The notes beneath the pieces are model-generated. The model was given only the letters and a program-made list of their open reading frames with translations, made no database searches and had not been told where the DNA came from. A DNA stretch of 64,000 bases from Streptomyces sp. NBC_01460 (GTDB lineage Bacteria; Actinomycetota; Actinomycetes; Streptomycetales; Streptomycetaceae): NCBI RefSeq assembly GCF_036227405.1, contig NZ_CP109473.1, positions 7,998,001 through 8,062,000 of the forward strand, in the 5' to 3' direction. The translations under genes were made by a program, and so were the position numbers. Positions 17,142-25,522 of this stretch are shown one piece after another. Numbering within the stretch: the first letter of the stretch is position 1; each line of letters begins with the position of its first letter.

Positions 17142-17640
17142 CGTAGAAGCGCCCTTCCCGGCCGGAGAAGCCACCCCGGTCGGCAGGCGGCCGGAATCCG
17201 CAGCGTCGGACAAGGCGGAGCTCTCTCACACGTGTTCCTCTGTGAGAGTTCTGCACGCGCGGCTCGGAGAGGTCATCTACGGTGCGCCCGCCGATCGCGC
17301 CCTCGATCGCGCCCGCCGATCGCGGCGGACGCGATCGGCGGGCGCGATCTCCTGGACGACATCCTGGCCCGATGTCCATCGCGTCCCGACCGGCATCGTT
17401 CCGCTCACCCCTGACCGCGTCGACGGGCTGGTCGACCGATTGCTGTGACCTCGATCGCATGGCGCCCTCGGAGTGAGATGCGGACCGCAGGCTCCGCGCC
17501 CCGGTTCATGCTGTCGAGGGGACCGGGGCGCGGTGAACGGGACCAGCAGCCATGATCCACAAGCCCTGACCATGGGTAGAGGGTGAGCCTGCCCTCATGC
17601 GGGCGGGGTTGCCGGCATCACGCCCAGGGGCTCCCTGTGG
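17142..17640. other. Gap with an elaborate repeat, no gene assigned
   Basis: The region holds the repeat at 17284-17349. A 68-codon plus-strand frame (17242-17448, GTG start, ending DRVDGLVDRLL) crosses the repeat. It may be an accident of the palindrome, because I see no recognisable domain. No other gene is supported. Confidence 0.4.
17284..17349. repeat. Perfect 20-bp inverted repeat plus direct copy
   Basis: The arms at 17305-17324 and 17330-17349 are exact reverse complements around a 5-base loop. The 16-mer GCGCCCGCCGATCGCG of the left arm occurs again at 17284-17299, a 25-bp direct repeat. There is no U-tract and no gene ends close by, so it is not a simple terminator. Confidence 0.75.
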
Positions 17641-18549
17641 TCACACGAGGACCACGATCTTCCCCCGCACGTGCCCGCCTTCGGAGTGGGCGTGCGCCTG
17701 TGCGATGTCTTCCAGCCGGTAGGTCCGATCGATGCGCGGCACGTAGCGACCCTGCTCGCCGAGGGCGCCCGCTTCGGCCAGGAGCGTGGAATCGTTGACC
17801 GCGTTGGCCACCCGGACGCCCAGACGCTGTGCGTTCATGTGGTCGGCGACCGTCACCACGCGGTCCGGGGCACCGGCGATCTCGACGAGATCGGACAGGG
17901 AGCCGGAAGCGGCGGCATCGAGAACGAGGTCGACCCCGTTCGGGGCCAGGCGGGTGAGACGTTCCGCCAGGCCCGGACCGTAGGCGACGGGAATGGCACC
18001 CAGGGACGTGAGATACGCGTGGTTGCGCTCACTGGCCGTCCCGATCACGGTGGCACCCAGAGCGCGAGCGATCTCGACCGCCGCGCCGCCGACTCCTCCG
18101 GCAGCCCCCTCGATCAGCAGGGTGCGACCCTCCAGCTGATCGCCGAGGGCCTTGAGTCCGCCCAGCGCCGTCACGGACGCCAGGCCGGCCCCGGCCGCCT
18201 CCTCGTCGCTCCAGGCGGCGGGGGCGGGAGCCCAGGCCGAGACCACCGCCAGCTCGGCCGTCGCGCCCGTCACCCCGCACAGACCGAAGACGCGGTCCCC
18301 GATCTCGACCGAAGTGGCCCCTTCTCCGATCATGTCCACCAGACCTACGACGTCGCGTCCCGGGATCGCCGGCAGATCGACCGGGAAGAAGTCGCGCACC
18401 GATCCGTTACGCACCTTCCAGTCGACGGGATTGACGCCGGCCGCCGCGACACGGACGCGGATCTCTCCGGGCCCCGGCAACGGGTCCGGGGCGTGCTCGA
18501 CGACGAGGGTGTCCGTACCGCCGTACTCGTGGTAGCGGGCTGCGCGCAT
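17641..18549 (-). CDS. NADPH:quinone reductase-like MDR oxidoreductase
   Basis: A 302-residue zinc-less medium-chain dehydrogenase/reductase. The GroES-like N-terminus contains GEIRVRVAAAGVNPVDWKVR and PAIPGRDVVGLV. A Rossmann domain has the nucleotide-binding GAAGGVGGAAVEIARALGA near residue 145. The C-terminal HVRGKIVVLV is typical of the family. It lacks the cysteine cluster of the zinc-containing members. It is divergent from a MerR-family regulator, which probably controls it, perhaps in response to quinones or electrophiles (inference). Confidence 0.88.
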   Translation of the reverse strand: MRAARYHEYGGTDTLVVEHAPDPLPGPGEIRVRVAAAGVNPVDWKVRNGSVRDFFPVDLPAIPGRDVVGLVDMIGEGATSVEIGDRVFGLCGVTGATAELAVVSAWAPAPAAWSDEEAAGAGLASVTALGGLKALGDQLEGRTLLIEGAAGGVGGAAVEIARALGATVIGTASERNHAYLTSLGAIPVAYGPGLAERLTRLAPNGVDLVLDAAASGSLSDLVEIAGAPDRVVTVADHMNAQRLGVRVANAVNDSTLLAEAGALGEQGRYVPRIDRTYRLEDIAQAHAHSEGGHVRGKIVVLV

Positions 18550-18586
18550 GAGGACCTGCCTTGTGTATGCGGTCGGCTTGGTATGC

Positions 18587-18620
18587 CCTGACGTCGACTA
18601 CGCTAAAACCTGACGTCGAC
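18587..18620. promoter_or_regulatory. Duplicated CCTGACGTCGAC element in the divergent promoter
   Basis: CCTGACGTCGAC occurs at 18587-18598 and again at 18609-18620, 22 bp apart, between the MDR gene and the merR-type gene. The GTCGAC core is palindromic. It is a plausible MerR-type operator overlapping the promoter. Confidence 0.5.
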
Positions 18621-18663
18621 GTGAGGTGCAAGTCGAGGCGTCCGCCAGGAGGGAGGAGGACGC

Positions 18664-19065
18664 GTGCGGATCGGTGAGGTGGCTCGCCAGGCCGGGGTGA
18701 GCGTGAGAGCACTGCGCTACTACGAGGAGCAGGACCTGCTGCAGGCCGAACGCAGCTCCGGCGGGCAGCGTCGGTATCCGGACTCGGCTGTCGACCGGGT
18801 ACAGCTGATCCAGCAGTTGTTCGCCGCCGGGCTGCCGAGCAGATCCGTGCGGGAGGTGCTGCGCAGCGTGTACGCCGGCACCGTGGAGCCGGGGCTTCTC
18901 GATCAGTTGGAGAGCGAACGCGCACGGATCAGTGAGCGGATCACTGAGCTCCTTGCCGCACGTGACCGGCTCGACGGAGTGATCGCCACCACACGCAACC
19001 CTCCGCCCGAGTGCGCCCACGGGCGGGCGCCGGTGCGACCGGCTCGCAGCGCCGCACGCGGTTGA
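18664..19065 (+). CDS. MerR-family transcriptional regulator
   Basis: A 133-residue protein; the GTG at 18664 follows a GGAGGAGG run. The N-terminal winged helix-turn-helix is canonical (MRIGEVARQAGVSVRALRYY, then EEQDLL near residue 22). A coiled-coil dimerisation helix follows (about 80-112), then a short basic tail. There is no cysteine-rich metal-binding end, so it is not of the metal-sensing type. Divergent from the quinone reductase-like gene. Confidence 0.9.
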   Translation: MRIGEVARQAGVSVRALRYYEEQDLLQAERSSGGQRRYPDSAVDRVQLIQQLFAAGLPSRSVREVLRSVYAGTVEPGLLDQLESERARISERITELLAARDRLDGVIATTRNPPPECAHGRAPVRPARSAARG

Positions 19066-19216
19066 CCGGTGTTGCCGTCCTGCCCGGGCGTGCGGTCGAC
19101 GTCCCCCTCGCGCGCGATCACGTGCCCCCTTCTCGTCACCGGGGACAGGGACCAGTCCCGCAGCGCAGGCACCTGCACGCCCGAAGACGATGCCGGCCGA
19201 CGAGCGGCCGTACGGG

Positions 19217-20356
19217 TCAGCTGCCCCGGAGACCGACCGCCAGAGTCAGTTCAAGGACCCGGTGCGGCGATGCGAGATCCGGAAACAGCTCCCGCAGCTG
19301 CGACATCCGGTACCGGACCGTCTGCGGATGGACGAACAGCGCAGCCGCCACCTCCTCCCGCCTGCCCTGGTGCAACAGCCATGCCCGCAACGTCTCCTCC
19401 AGCCGCCGCGCGGTCGCGACAGGCAAGGTCCGCAACGGTGCGAGGGCTCGGGTACGCAGGTCCGTGAACGCCTCCATGTCGGCGCTCAGCACCAGCTCGG
19501 GCAGGTGGTCCTCGGTGTCGCGAATATCGGGGGAGAGGGAGCGCGCGCGTACGGCTCGTGTGTACGAGGCGGACGCACGCGTCCACGTCCGGGCCGGGCC
19601 GGCCACGGCGGTGCGGTCGGTCAGCTGTCGCAAGAGGTGTGATCGGTCGGCATCGGGGACGAGCAGCACACCGGTGGAGTCCGGCAGATCGTCGAGGACG
19701 AGGGTGCTCGGGTCGAGCTCGCGGTAGGCGGGCCGGGCCTGGGCGGCGGGCAGCAGGACCGCGGTCAACGAAACCGGAGGCTGCCACCCGGCCCGTTGAA
19801 CAGAGGCCAGCAGCACGTCCGGGCTCGCGCCGGCGAGCAGGTCGCGGGCCAGGTGTTCCAGGTGGCGCTCGTGGGCCCTGCCCCGGGCGGCCAGTTCGTC
19901 GGCGTGGCCCGCGGCGCTCGCGGCGGAGAGCTCGTCGATATAGGCGAAGGTCAGCTCGGCGAACTTGGCGACCTCGGCGGCGGGCAGACCTGCGGGTACG
20001 GCACCCGCTGCCAGGCATCGCCAGGCCACGCGGGCGCCGACGCGGTAGGCGCTGAGCAGGGCGTCCATCGAACGGCCGTCGCGCACCTCGCCGCGGCCCA
20101 GCTCGTAGGCCGCGTCGCCGCCGTCGCCGCCCGTGGCGTTCCCGCTCGCGAGGTCGAGGTAGTGCCCCAGGGCGGTGCGGACGGCTCGGCGGATGGTGGC
20201 GCCCATGTGGCCCGACAGGGCGTTCGCGTAGGGAGGCACCTCGTCGATGATCGCCTGGACGACCTCGTCGGCGGTGGTCTTCAGCGCGGCCCGAAGAGCG
20301 GTGACCGTCGTCTCGTCCAGGGCCAGCTCGCTGGCCCTCCGGATTGCATGGCTCAC
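19217..20356 (-). CDS. PucR/CdaR-type regulator with C-terminal HTH
   Basis: A 379-residue protein. The C-terminal helix-turn-helix region (about 310-370) reads ARRLEETLRAWLLHQGRREE, then VAAALFVHPQTVRYRMSQLRELF, the signature of PucR-type regulators. The N-terminal 200 residues are helical and may sense a ligand. I use GTG 20356, which has a GGGA site 8 bases upstream; TTG 20377 is possible. It is divergent from the ferredoxin reductase/desaturase pair and most likely controls it, as PucR-type regulators often sit next to their targets. Confidence 0.85.
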   Translation of the reverse strand: MSHAIRRASELALDETTVTALRAALKTTADEVVQAIIDEVPPYANALSGHMGATIRRAVRTALGHYLDLASGNATGGDGGDAAYELGRGEVRDGRSMDALLSAYRVGARVAWRCLAAGAVPAGLPAAEVAKFAELTFAYIDELSAASAAGHADELAARGRAHERHLEHLARDLLAGASPDVLLASVQRAGWQPPVSLTAVLLPAAQARPAYRELDPSTLVLDDLPDSTGVLLVPDADRSHLLRQLTDRTAVAGPARTWTRASASYTRAVRARSLSPDIRDTEDHLPELVLSADMEAFTDLRTRALAPLRTLPVATARRLEETLRAWLLHQGRREEVAAALFVHPQTVRYRMSQLRELFPDLASPHRVLELTLAVGLRGS

Positions 20357-20443
20357 GTTTTTATTCCCTGCGAACAAATCAGCCGATCAGATTTACGTCC
20401 TGTGGTTAGGACTTTACGCCCAGGGACACAGCAAGCTGGAGTC

Positions 20444-21499
20444 ATGACGAGTACAGCCCTCCGCGGCAGGGCGTGGAAACTGCTGGAGATGGTCACGACG
20501 CCGCTGCTGCCGTCGGACTACCTCGACCTGGTCAGCCCGCTGCGTACGGGTGCTGACCTACGGGGGCGCATCGAGGCCGTGCACCCCGAGACGGGTGACG
20601 CCGCGACTGTCGTGATCAGGCCGGGGCGGGGCTGGCGCGGCCACACAGCCGGTCAGTACGTGCGGATCGGGGTCGACGTCGACGGGGTGCGCCTGTGGCG
20701 TGCCTACTCCATCACCTCGCCGACAAACCGCCAGGACGGCCGCATCACGATCACCGTGAAGGCGGTCCCGGACGGCAAGGTCAGCAACCACCTGGTCCGC
20801 AGGGCGAAACCGGGCACGCTGATCCAGCTCGACCAGCCGACCGGTGATTTCGTGCTGCCGCAGGCCAAGCCCGCCAAGGTGCTCTACCTGACGGCCGGCA
20901 GCGGCATCACGCCCGTGATGGGCATGCTGCGCGACATCGAGTTCGACGACGTCGTCATGGTCCACTGTGCGCCACAGCCGCAGGACGTGATCTTCCGCCA
21001 AGAACTGCACGGTCTGGTCGCGGACAAGAAGCTGCGGCTCACCGAGGTGCACACCGACACGGACGGCCAGCTCGACATCTCCCGTCTCGGCGAACTCGTG
21101 CCCGACTGGGCCGAGCGCGAGACCTGGGCCTGCGGGCCCGCGGGCCTGCTCGACGCCGCCGAGGAGCACTGGACCGAGCACGGCTTCCGAGAGCACCTGC
21201 ACACCGAACGCTTCCGTCCCGGCATCGTCGTCGTCGGGGCCGGCGGCGAGGTCACGTTCAGCGCCACCGGCACGACCGTCGACGCGGACGGCGCCACGCC
21301 GTTGCTGGACGTCGGCGAGGAGGCCGGCGTACTCATGCCCTCCGGGTGCCGCATGGGCATCTGCTTCGGCTGCGTCACTCCGCTCAAGGCGGGCGCCGTC
21401 CGCGACCTGCGCACCGGCGAGATCACCGAGGCCGAGCCGGGCGTCCTCATCCAGACCTGTGTGTCCGCCGCGGCGGGCCCCTGCGACATCGAACGGTAG
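20444..21499 (+). CDS. Ferredoxin reductase with C-terminal 2Fe-2S domain
   Basis: A 351-residue electron-transfer protein. An FAD domain (about 40-145, RAYSITSP flavin motif) is followed by an NAD(P) domain (about 145-250, LTAGSGITPVMGMLRDI and WACGPAGLLDAAEEH) and a plant-type 2Fe-2S ferredoxin domain (about 265-351) with the cluster cysteines in PSGCRMGICFGCVTPL and a later CVSAAAG. It should pass electrons from NAD(P)H to the desaturase whose gene begins 7 bases after its stop, like the reductase partner of mycobacterial DesA3. Confidence 0.93.
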   Translation: MTSTALRGRAWKLLEMVTTPLLPSDYLDLVSPLRTGADLRGRIEAVHPETGDAATVVIRPGRGWRGHTAGQYVRIGVDVDGVRLWRAYSITSPTNRQDGRITITVKAVPDGKVSNHLVRRAKPGTLIQLDQPTGDFVLPQAKPAKVLYLTAGSGITPVMGMLRDIEFDDVVMVHCAPQPQDVIFRQELHGLVADKKLRLTEVHTDTDGQLDISRLGELVPDWAERETWACGPAGLLDAAEEHWTEHGFREHLHTERFRPGIVVVGAGGEVTFSATGTTVDADGATPLLDVGEEAGVLMPSGCRMGICFGCVTPLKAGAVRDLRTGEITEAEPGVLIQTCVSAAAGPCDIER

Positions 21500-21506
21500 G
21501 AGCACC

Positions 21507-22625
21507 TTGACCGCCATCGACCCCACCGCCCACCTGACCGCGGAACAGATCGAGGAGTTGGGCCGCGAGCTGGACGCGATCCGCGACGAGGTGATCGCCG
21601 ACCGCGGCGAGAAGGACGCCGCCTACATCCGTAAGGTCATCTCGGCGCAGCGCAAGCTCGAGCTGGCCAGCAGGGGCGTACTGCTGTTCTCGTTCTTTCC
21701 GCCCGCGTGGCTGCTCGGCACCGCCGGGCTGTCCGTGGCGAAGATCATGGACAACATGGAGATCGGGCACAACGTCCTGCACGGCCAGTGGGACTGGATG
21801 CGGGACCCGAAGATCCACTCCACCACCTGGGAGTGGGATCACGTCTCGCCGTCCGAGCAGTGGAAGCACTCGCACAACGAGCTGCACCACACCTACACCA
21901 ACGTGATCGGCAAGGACAACGACCTCGGCTACGGCATCATGCGCGTCGACGAGGACCAGAAGTGGCACCCCTTCCACCTCGGCCAGCCGCTGTGGAACTT
22001 CCTCAACGCCTGCTTCTTCGAGTACGGCATCGCGGCGTACGACCTGGAACTCGGCAAGAACCTCCACAAGCGCCGCCGTAAGAACCCGGAGTTCCGCGCG
22101 CGGGCCAAGGCCGTGGGCCGCAAGATCCGCAAGCAGGTGCTCAAGGACTACGTGATCCACCCGCTGCTGTCGGGCCCGTCGTTCCTCACCACACTCGCCG
22201 CCACGTTCACCGCGAACCTGGTACGTAACCTCTGGACCCACTCGGTGATCATGTGCGGGCACTTCCCCGAGGGCGTACAGGTCTTCGAGCGCCGGTCGAT
22301 CAGGGGCGAGACCCGCGGCCAGTGGTACCTGCGCCAGATGATGGGCTCGGCGAACATCAGCGGCAGCAAGGCCATGCACTTCATGACCGGCAACCTGTCG
22401 CACCAGATCGAGCACCACCTGTTCCCGGACCTGCCGAGCAACCGGTACGCCGAGGTCGCGGTGAAGGTGCGCGCGCTGTTCGAGAAGTACGAGCTGGAGT
22501 ACGTCACCGGCCCGCTGCCCAAGCAGGTGTTCTCCGCGTGGCACAAGGTCTTCCGGCTCTCGCTGCCGAACAAGAAGCCCAAGGTCAGGACGCCGGACCG
22601 CGAGCAGGAGCTTGTCGCGGCCTGA
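21507..22625 (+). CDS. Membrane fatty acid desaturase (DesA3-like, acyl-CoA type)
   Basis: A 372-residue protein. The TTG at 21507 is preceded by AGGAG, which overlaps the reductase stop. It has the three histidine boxes that bind the di-iron centre: GHNVLHG (about 87-93), HNELHH (about 121-128) and HQIEHH (about 298-303). Hydrophobic segments lie between (about 55-80 and 220-245). It introduces a double bond into membrane-lipid acyl chains with O2 and electrons from the adjacent reductase. Probably delta-9; the position is inferred from family resemblance. Confidence 0.93.
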   Translation: MTAIDPTAHLTAEQIEELGRELDAIRDEVIADRGEKDAAYIRKVISAQRKLELASRGVLLFSFFPPAWLLGTAGLSVAKIMDNMEIGHNVLHGQWDWMRDPKIHSTTWEWDHVSPSEQWKHSHNELHHTYTNVIGKDNDLGYGIMRVDEDQKWHPFHLGQPLWNFLNACFFEYGIAAYDLELGKNLHKRRRKNPEFRARAKAVGRKIRKQVLKDYVIHPLLSGPSFLTTLAATFTANLVRNLWTHSVIMCGHFPEGVQVFERRSIRGETRGQWYLRQMMGSANISGSKAMHFMTGNLSHQIEHHLFPDLPSNRYAEVAVKVRALFEKYELEYVTGPLPKQVFSAWHKVFRLSLPNKKPKVRTPDREQELVAA

Positions 22626-22999
22626 TTCCCGGTACGTCACTCCGCGACGACGGCCGAACCGATGACAGGCCCGCCACTCCGACAGTGTCACGGGCGGCGC
22701 CGCGCCCGGAACTCCCGCGGTCGGCAGCCGAATCCGCTCGGCGACGCGATCGCGCTGCTGCCGGTGGGGGAGAGCCGGGACGGGCGCGAACGCGACTGTG
22801 TCCACCCGTGGGTCGATGAAGCGCAGGCCCGGCGATCTGCCCTCGGGTGATCCCTGTGAGCAGACGCTTCGGTGACAGCCGTGCCGCCAGGCACCCGGCG
22901 CGGGACGACGGGTGCCTGGCGGCACGGCGTGTTTCCGGGGCAGGCGGCTGTCGCGAGATGACCAAGTGACTGCTGCCGTCCGATCGGAAACGGCCGATG
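22626..22999. other. Convergent gap with a terminator
   Basis: Between the desaturase stop and the converging TetR stop. Apart from the hairpin at 22878-22928 I see nothing supported. Confidence 0.5.
22878..22928. terminator. Strong bidirectional hairpin
   Basis: Perfect 19-bp arms (22878-22896 and 22910-22928) around a 13-base loop, then GTGTTTCC. It lies between the convergent desaturase and TetR genes and can end transcription from both. Confidence 0.85.
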
Positions 23000-23590
23000 C
23001 TAGCTCCGGCCGTGCACGGCGCGCGAGAGCGCGCTCACGCTGATGCCGATGACCGTGCGGAGCTGCTCCTGGCTCACCCTGGTCCTGCTCATCACGGCCA
23101 GTGACTGGTTGACCGCCGTGAGGTGAACCGCGAAGTCTTCGACATCGCGTTCGGCCAACCGCGCCGCGTGCAAGGCGGTCCGCAGCCGCGCATGCTGAAA
23201 GCCCAGAGCTTCGATCGCGCGTGTGGCGATGGTGGGGCTGAGTGCCGGTGCCGCCATCGCGGTCTGCGCGATCAGACATCCATCCGGTACGTCAGGGTCG
23301 GCGATGCGCTGCAGGGTGACCTCGAAGAACGCCCGTACCGCCTGGAGCGGTTCCTCGGACGCGTGTGAGAGCGCCTGGTCGTACCTGGTCCCGTACCGCG
23401 CGGCGTAGCGGTCCAGGCAGCGCAGGTAGAGCGAGTCCTTGTCGCCGAACGAGGAGTAGAGGGAACTCCGGTTCAGCCCGGTCGTCCTGGAGAGGTCGTC
23501 GAGAGACGTGTCGGCGTATCCGGCCCGCCAGAACTGGACCATCGCCGCGTCGAGCGCGATGTCCACGTCGAACTGCTTCTTTCCGGCCAT
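23000..23590 (-). CDS. TetR/AcrR-family repressor
   Basis: A 196-residue protein; the ATG at 23590 follows GAGGAG, and a GTG one codon earlier is possible. The HTH (about 15-55) has FWRAGYADTSLDDLSRTTGL, then NRSSLYSSFGDKDSLY. The C-terminal half resembles the group that regulates alpha/beta hydrolases and other detoxification enzymes. It is divergent from the hydrolase gene, with a 24-bp palindrome between them. Confidence 0.9.
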   Translation of the reverse strand: MAGKKQFDVDIALDAAMVQFWRAGYADTSLDDLSRTTGLNRSSLYSSFGDKDSLYLRCLDRYAARYGTRYDQALSHASEEPLQAVRAFFEVTLQRIADPDVPDGCLIAQTAMAAPALSPTIATRAIEALGFQHARLRTALHAARLAERDVEDFAVHLTAVNQSLAVMSRTRVSQEQLRTVIGISVSALSRAVHGRS

Positions 23591-23639
23591 CACGCACGCT
23601 CCTCGTTCTCGGACCAGTCGGTGTGGCCCTGCCCAGCCT

Positions 23640-23663
23640 ATCTTGAACTGACCAGTTCAAGAT
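23640..23663. promoter_or_regulatory. Palindromic operator between TetR and hydrolase genes
   Basis: Two perfect 11-bp arms, ATCTTGAACTG and CAGTTCAAGAT, with a 2-base centre. It begins 50 bases upstream of the TetR start and ends 17 bases upstream of the hydrolase start. It fits a TetR dimer site. Confidence 0.8.
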
Positions 23664-23679
23664 GGCGTAGGGTCGAGAC

Positions 23680-24624
23680 ATGACCGACGACACCATGGCC
23701 CCGAACCGCTCCGGCGACCAGAACCCGATCCCCGGGTTGCCGCTGTACGACCTTGCGGGGTTCACCCACCGCTGGGTCGACGCGGAAGGAATCCGCCTTC
23801 ACGCCGTGGAAGGCGGCCGGCCGGCCGGACCCACCGTCGTCCTGCTCGCCGGATTCCCGCAGACCTGGTGGGCATGGCGAAAGGTGATGCCAGGCCTTGC
23901 CGAGCGATTCCACGTGATCGCGATCGACCTGCCGGGGCAGGGCCACTCCGACCGCCCTCAGGGGAGTTACGACACGCACACCGTCGCTTCGCGTGTCCAG
24001 GCCGCGCTGGCCGCGCTCGACGTGCCGACGTACTGGCTCGTCGCCCACGACATCGGGGCCTGGGTCGCCTTCTCGCTGGCCCTGAAGTACGAAGAGCACC
24101 TGCACGGTGTCGCTCTGCTTGACGCCGGCATTCCCGGAATCACCCTCCCGGACTCCATCCCGACGGATCCCGACCGGGCCTGGAAGACCTGGCACTTCGC
24201 CTTCCACCTGGTGCCCGAACTGCCCGAGACCCTGCTCACCGGCCGGGAGCGTGACTACGTCGGCTGGTTCCTGAAGGTCAAAGCTCTGGCCCCGAACACC
24301 TTCGACAGCGCCGAGATCGACCACTACGCCGCCGCCATCGCGGCCGAGGGAGGTCTTTCAGCGTGTCTCGCCTACTACCGCGACGCCGCGGAATCAGCGC
24401 GTAGCAATCATGACGCTCTCGAACGGGGGCACTTGACCGTCCCGATCCTGGGGATCTCCAGCTCCCACGGCTCGATCCCCGACATGGCCGCCTCCCTCGG
24501 CCCATGGGCGGAGAACGCGACCGGCGTCTTCATCCCACAGGCCGGACACTTCATTCCCGACGAACAGCCTGGCGCCACTGTGGACGTGTTGACCGCGTTC
24601 ATCGATCACGAGCGTGTCGAGTAG
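23680..24624 (+). CDS. Alpha/beta hydrolase (epoxide hydrolase/dehalogenase type)
   Basis: A 314-residue protein. The oxyanion region FPQTWWAW is followed by IDLPGQGHSD and the nucleophile elbow VAHDIGAWV, in which the nucleophile is Asp rather than Ser, as in epoxide hydrolases and haloalkane/fluoroacetate dehalogenases. The C-terminal His lies in QAGHFIPDEQP. There is no signal peptide, so it is cytoplasmic. Likely repressed by the divergent TetR protein. Confidence 0.85.
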   Translation: MTDDTMAPNRSGDQNPIPGLPLYDLAGFTHRWVDAEGIRLHAVEGGRPAGPTVVLLAGFPQTWWAWRKVMPGLAERFHVIAIDLPGQGHSDRPQGSYDTHTVASRVQAALAALDVPTYWLVAHDIGAWVAFSLALKYEEHLHGVALLDAGIPGITLPDSIPTDPDRAWKTWHFAFHLVPELPETLLTGRERDYVGWFLKVKALAPNTFDSAEIDHYAAAIAAEGGLSACLAYYRDAAESARSNHDALERGHLTVPILGISSSHGSIPDMAASLGPWAENATGVFIPQAGHFIPDEQPGATVDVLTAFIDHERVE

Positions 24625-24962
24625 TTCGCGACGCGCTGGTCGGCCCGGTGACGTCGGCTTATGTCATTCCCTGCGTCGAGGGGCGCACCGAGGGCCTCTC
24701 CGTCACCCACCAGGCCGGCACCTGGGGATCGATCCTGCCTGCTGCGTGGAGCTTCATGCCGGCCGCCCGGGAGCGCGGCCTCGGCACCGTGTGGACGACC
24801 GGGAACCTCCCGCTGGAAAGGGAGTTCGCCGAGGAGCTGGGTATTCCTTACGCGGAGGTCATGCAGGCTGCCTTCATCCCCGTCGCGTACACCCTCGGCA
24901 CCGAGTTCCGTCCGGCCCGACGGATCGCGCGCGAGCAGGTCCTGCACTGGGACCGCTGGTGA
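24624..24962 (+). pseudogene. 5'-truncated nitroreductase
   Basis: In the frame that begins at the hydrolase stop, the C-terminal part of a nitroreductase is preserved: PCVEGRTEGLSV, WGSILPAAWSFMPAARERGL, then YTLGTEFRPARR and a final QVLHWDRW. The N-terminal half with the FMN-binding arginines is missing, and there is no start with a ribosome-binding site. It is a deletion remnant fused to the end of the hydrolase gene. Confidence 0.7.
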
Positions 24963-25036
24963 TCACTGCCGAACTCACGGGAACAGCGCCTGGCTGAGCG
25001 GGACGATGTCCTTGACGCCGCGGACCCCTCGAGCTC

Positions 25037-25522
25037 TCAGGACGTGATGCCTGGTGGATCTGTGCCGAGGCTGATGTGGGCGGTGACCCACTTCCCGGGT
25101 GGCGCGGAGCGGATGTCCACGGTCCGGGCGAGCGCCGTGATGATTTCCAGGCCGTGCTGCCCGATGCGCTCCGGATCCGCGCTCCGGGCCTCGGGTCGCA
25201 CAGGAGCACTGTCCCAGACGTGGAGGCGCAGGGTCGGACCGACGATCTGGAGTTTCAGGAGAGCTGGGCCAGGGGCGTACTTGCGTGCGTTGGTCACCAG
25301 TTCACTGACGATCAGCTGGGTGATCTCCAGAGCCTCGGTGGTGACATCGACCTTGTGCTGGTCCCTCGACGTCTTCAGGAAGCCGGCTGCGAAGTGGCGG
25401 GCCTGAGAGATGCCGGCCCCGTCCTCCTTCAGCACGAGGGAGGCTGTCAGCGGAGGCGGGAAGCCGTCATCAACCGGATCCGCAAGGATTTCATCCATCT
25501 TCAACGCTTTCTTCCATAGCAT
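25037..25522 (-). CDS. RsbW-like ATP-binding regulatory protein
   Basis: A 161-residue HATPase_c protein. The N box is in ITQLIVSELVTNARKYAPG (about 68-85) and the G1/G2 region in LHVWDSAPVRP, then RIGQHGLEIITAL. Such proteins phosphorylate STAS antagonists or bind sigma factors. ATG 25522 is used; ATG 25498 is an alternative. The STAS gene at 26410 is nearby and could be its partner (inference). Confidence 0.8.
   Translation of the reverse strand: MLWKKALKMDEILADPVDDGFPPPLTASLVLKEDGAGISQARHFAAGFLKTSRDQHKVDVTTEALEITQLIVSELVTNARKYAPGPALLKLQIVGPTLRLHVWDSAPVRPEARSADPERIGQHGLEIITALARTVDIRSAPPGKWVTAHISLGTDPPGITS

Noticed and set aside
17242..17448. 68-codon plus-strand frame over the palindrome
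   Set aside because: Much of it is translated palindrome; no ribosome-binding site of note and no domain.
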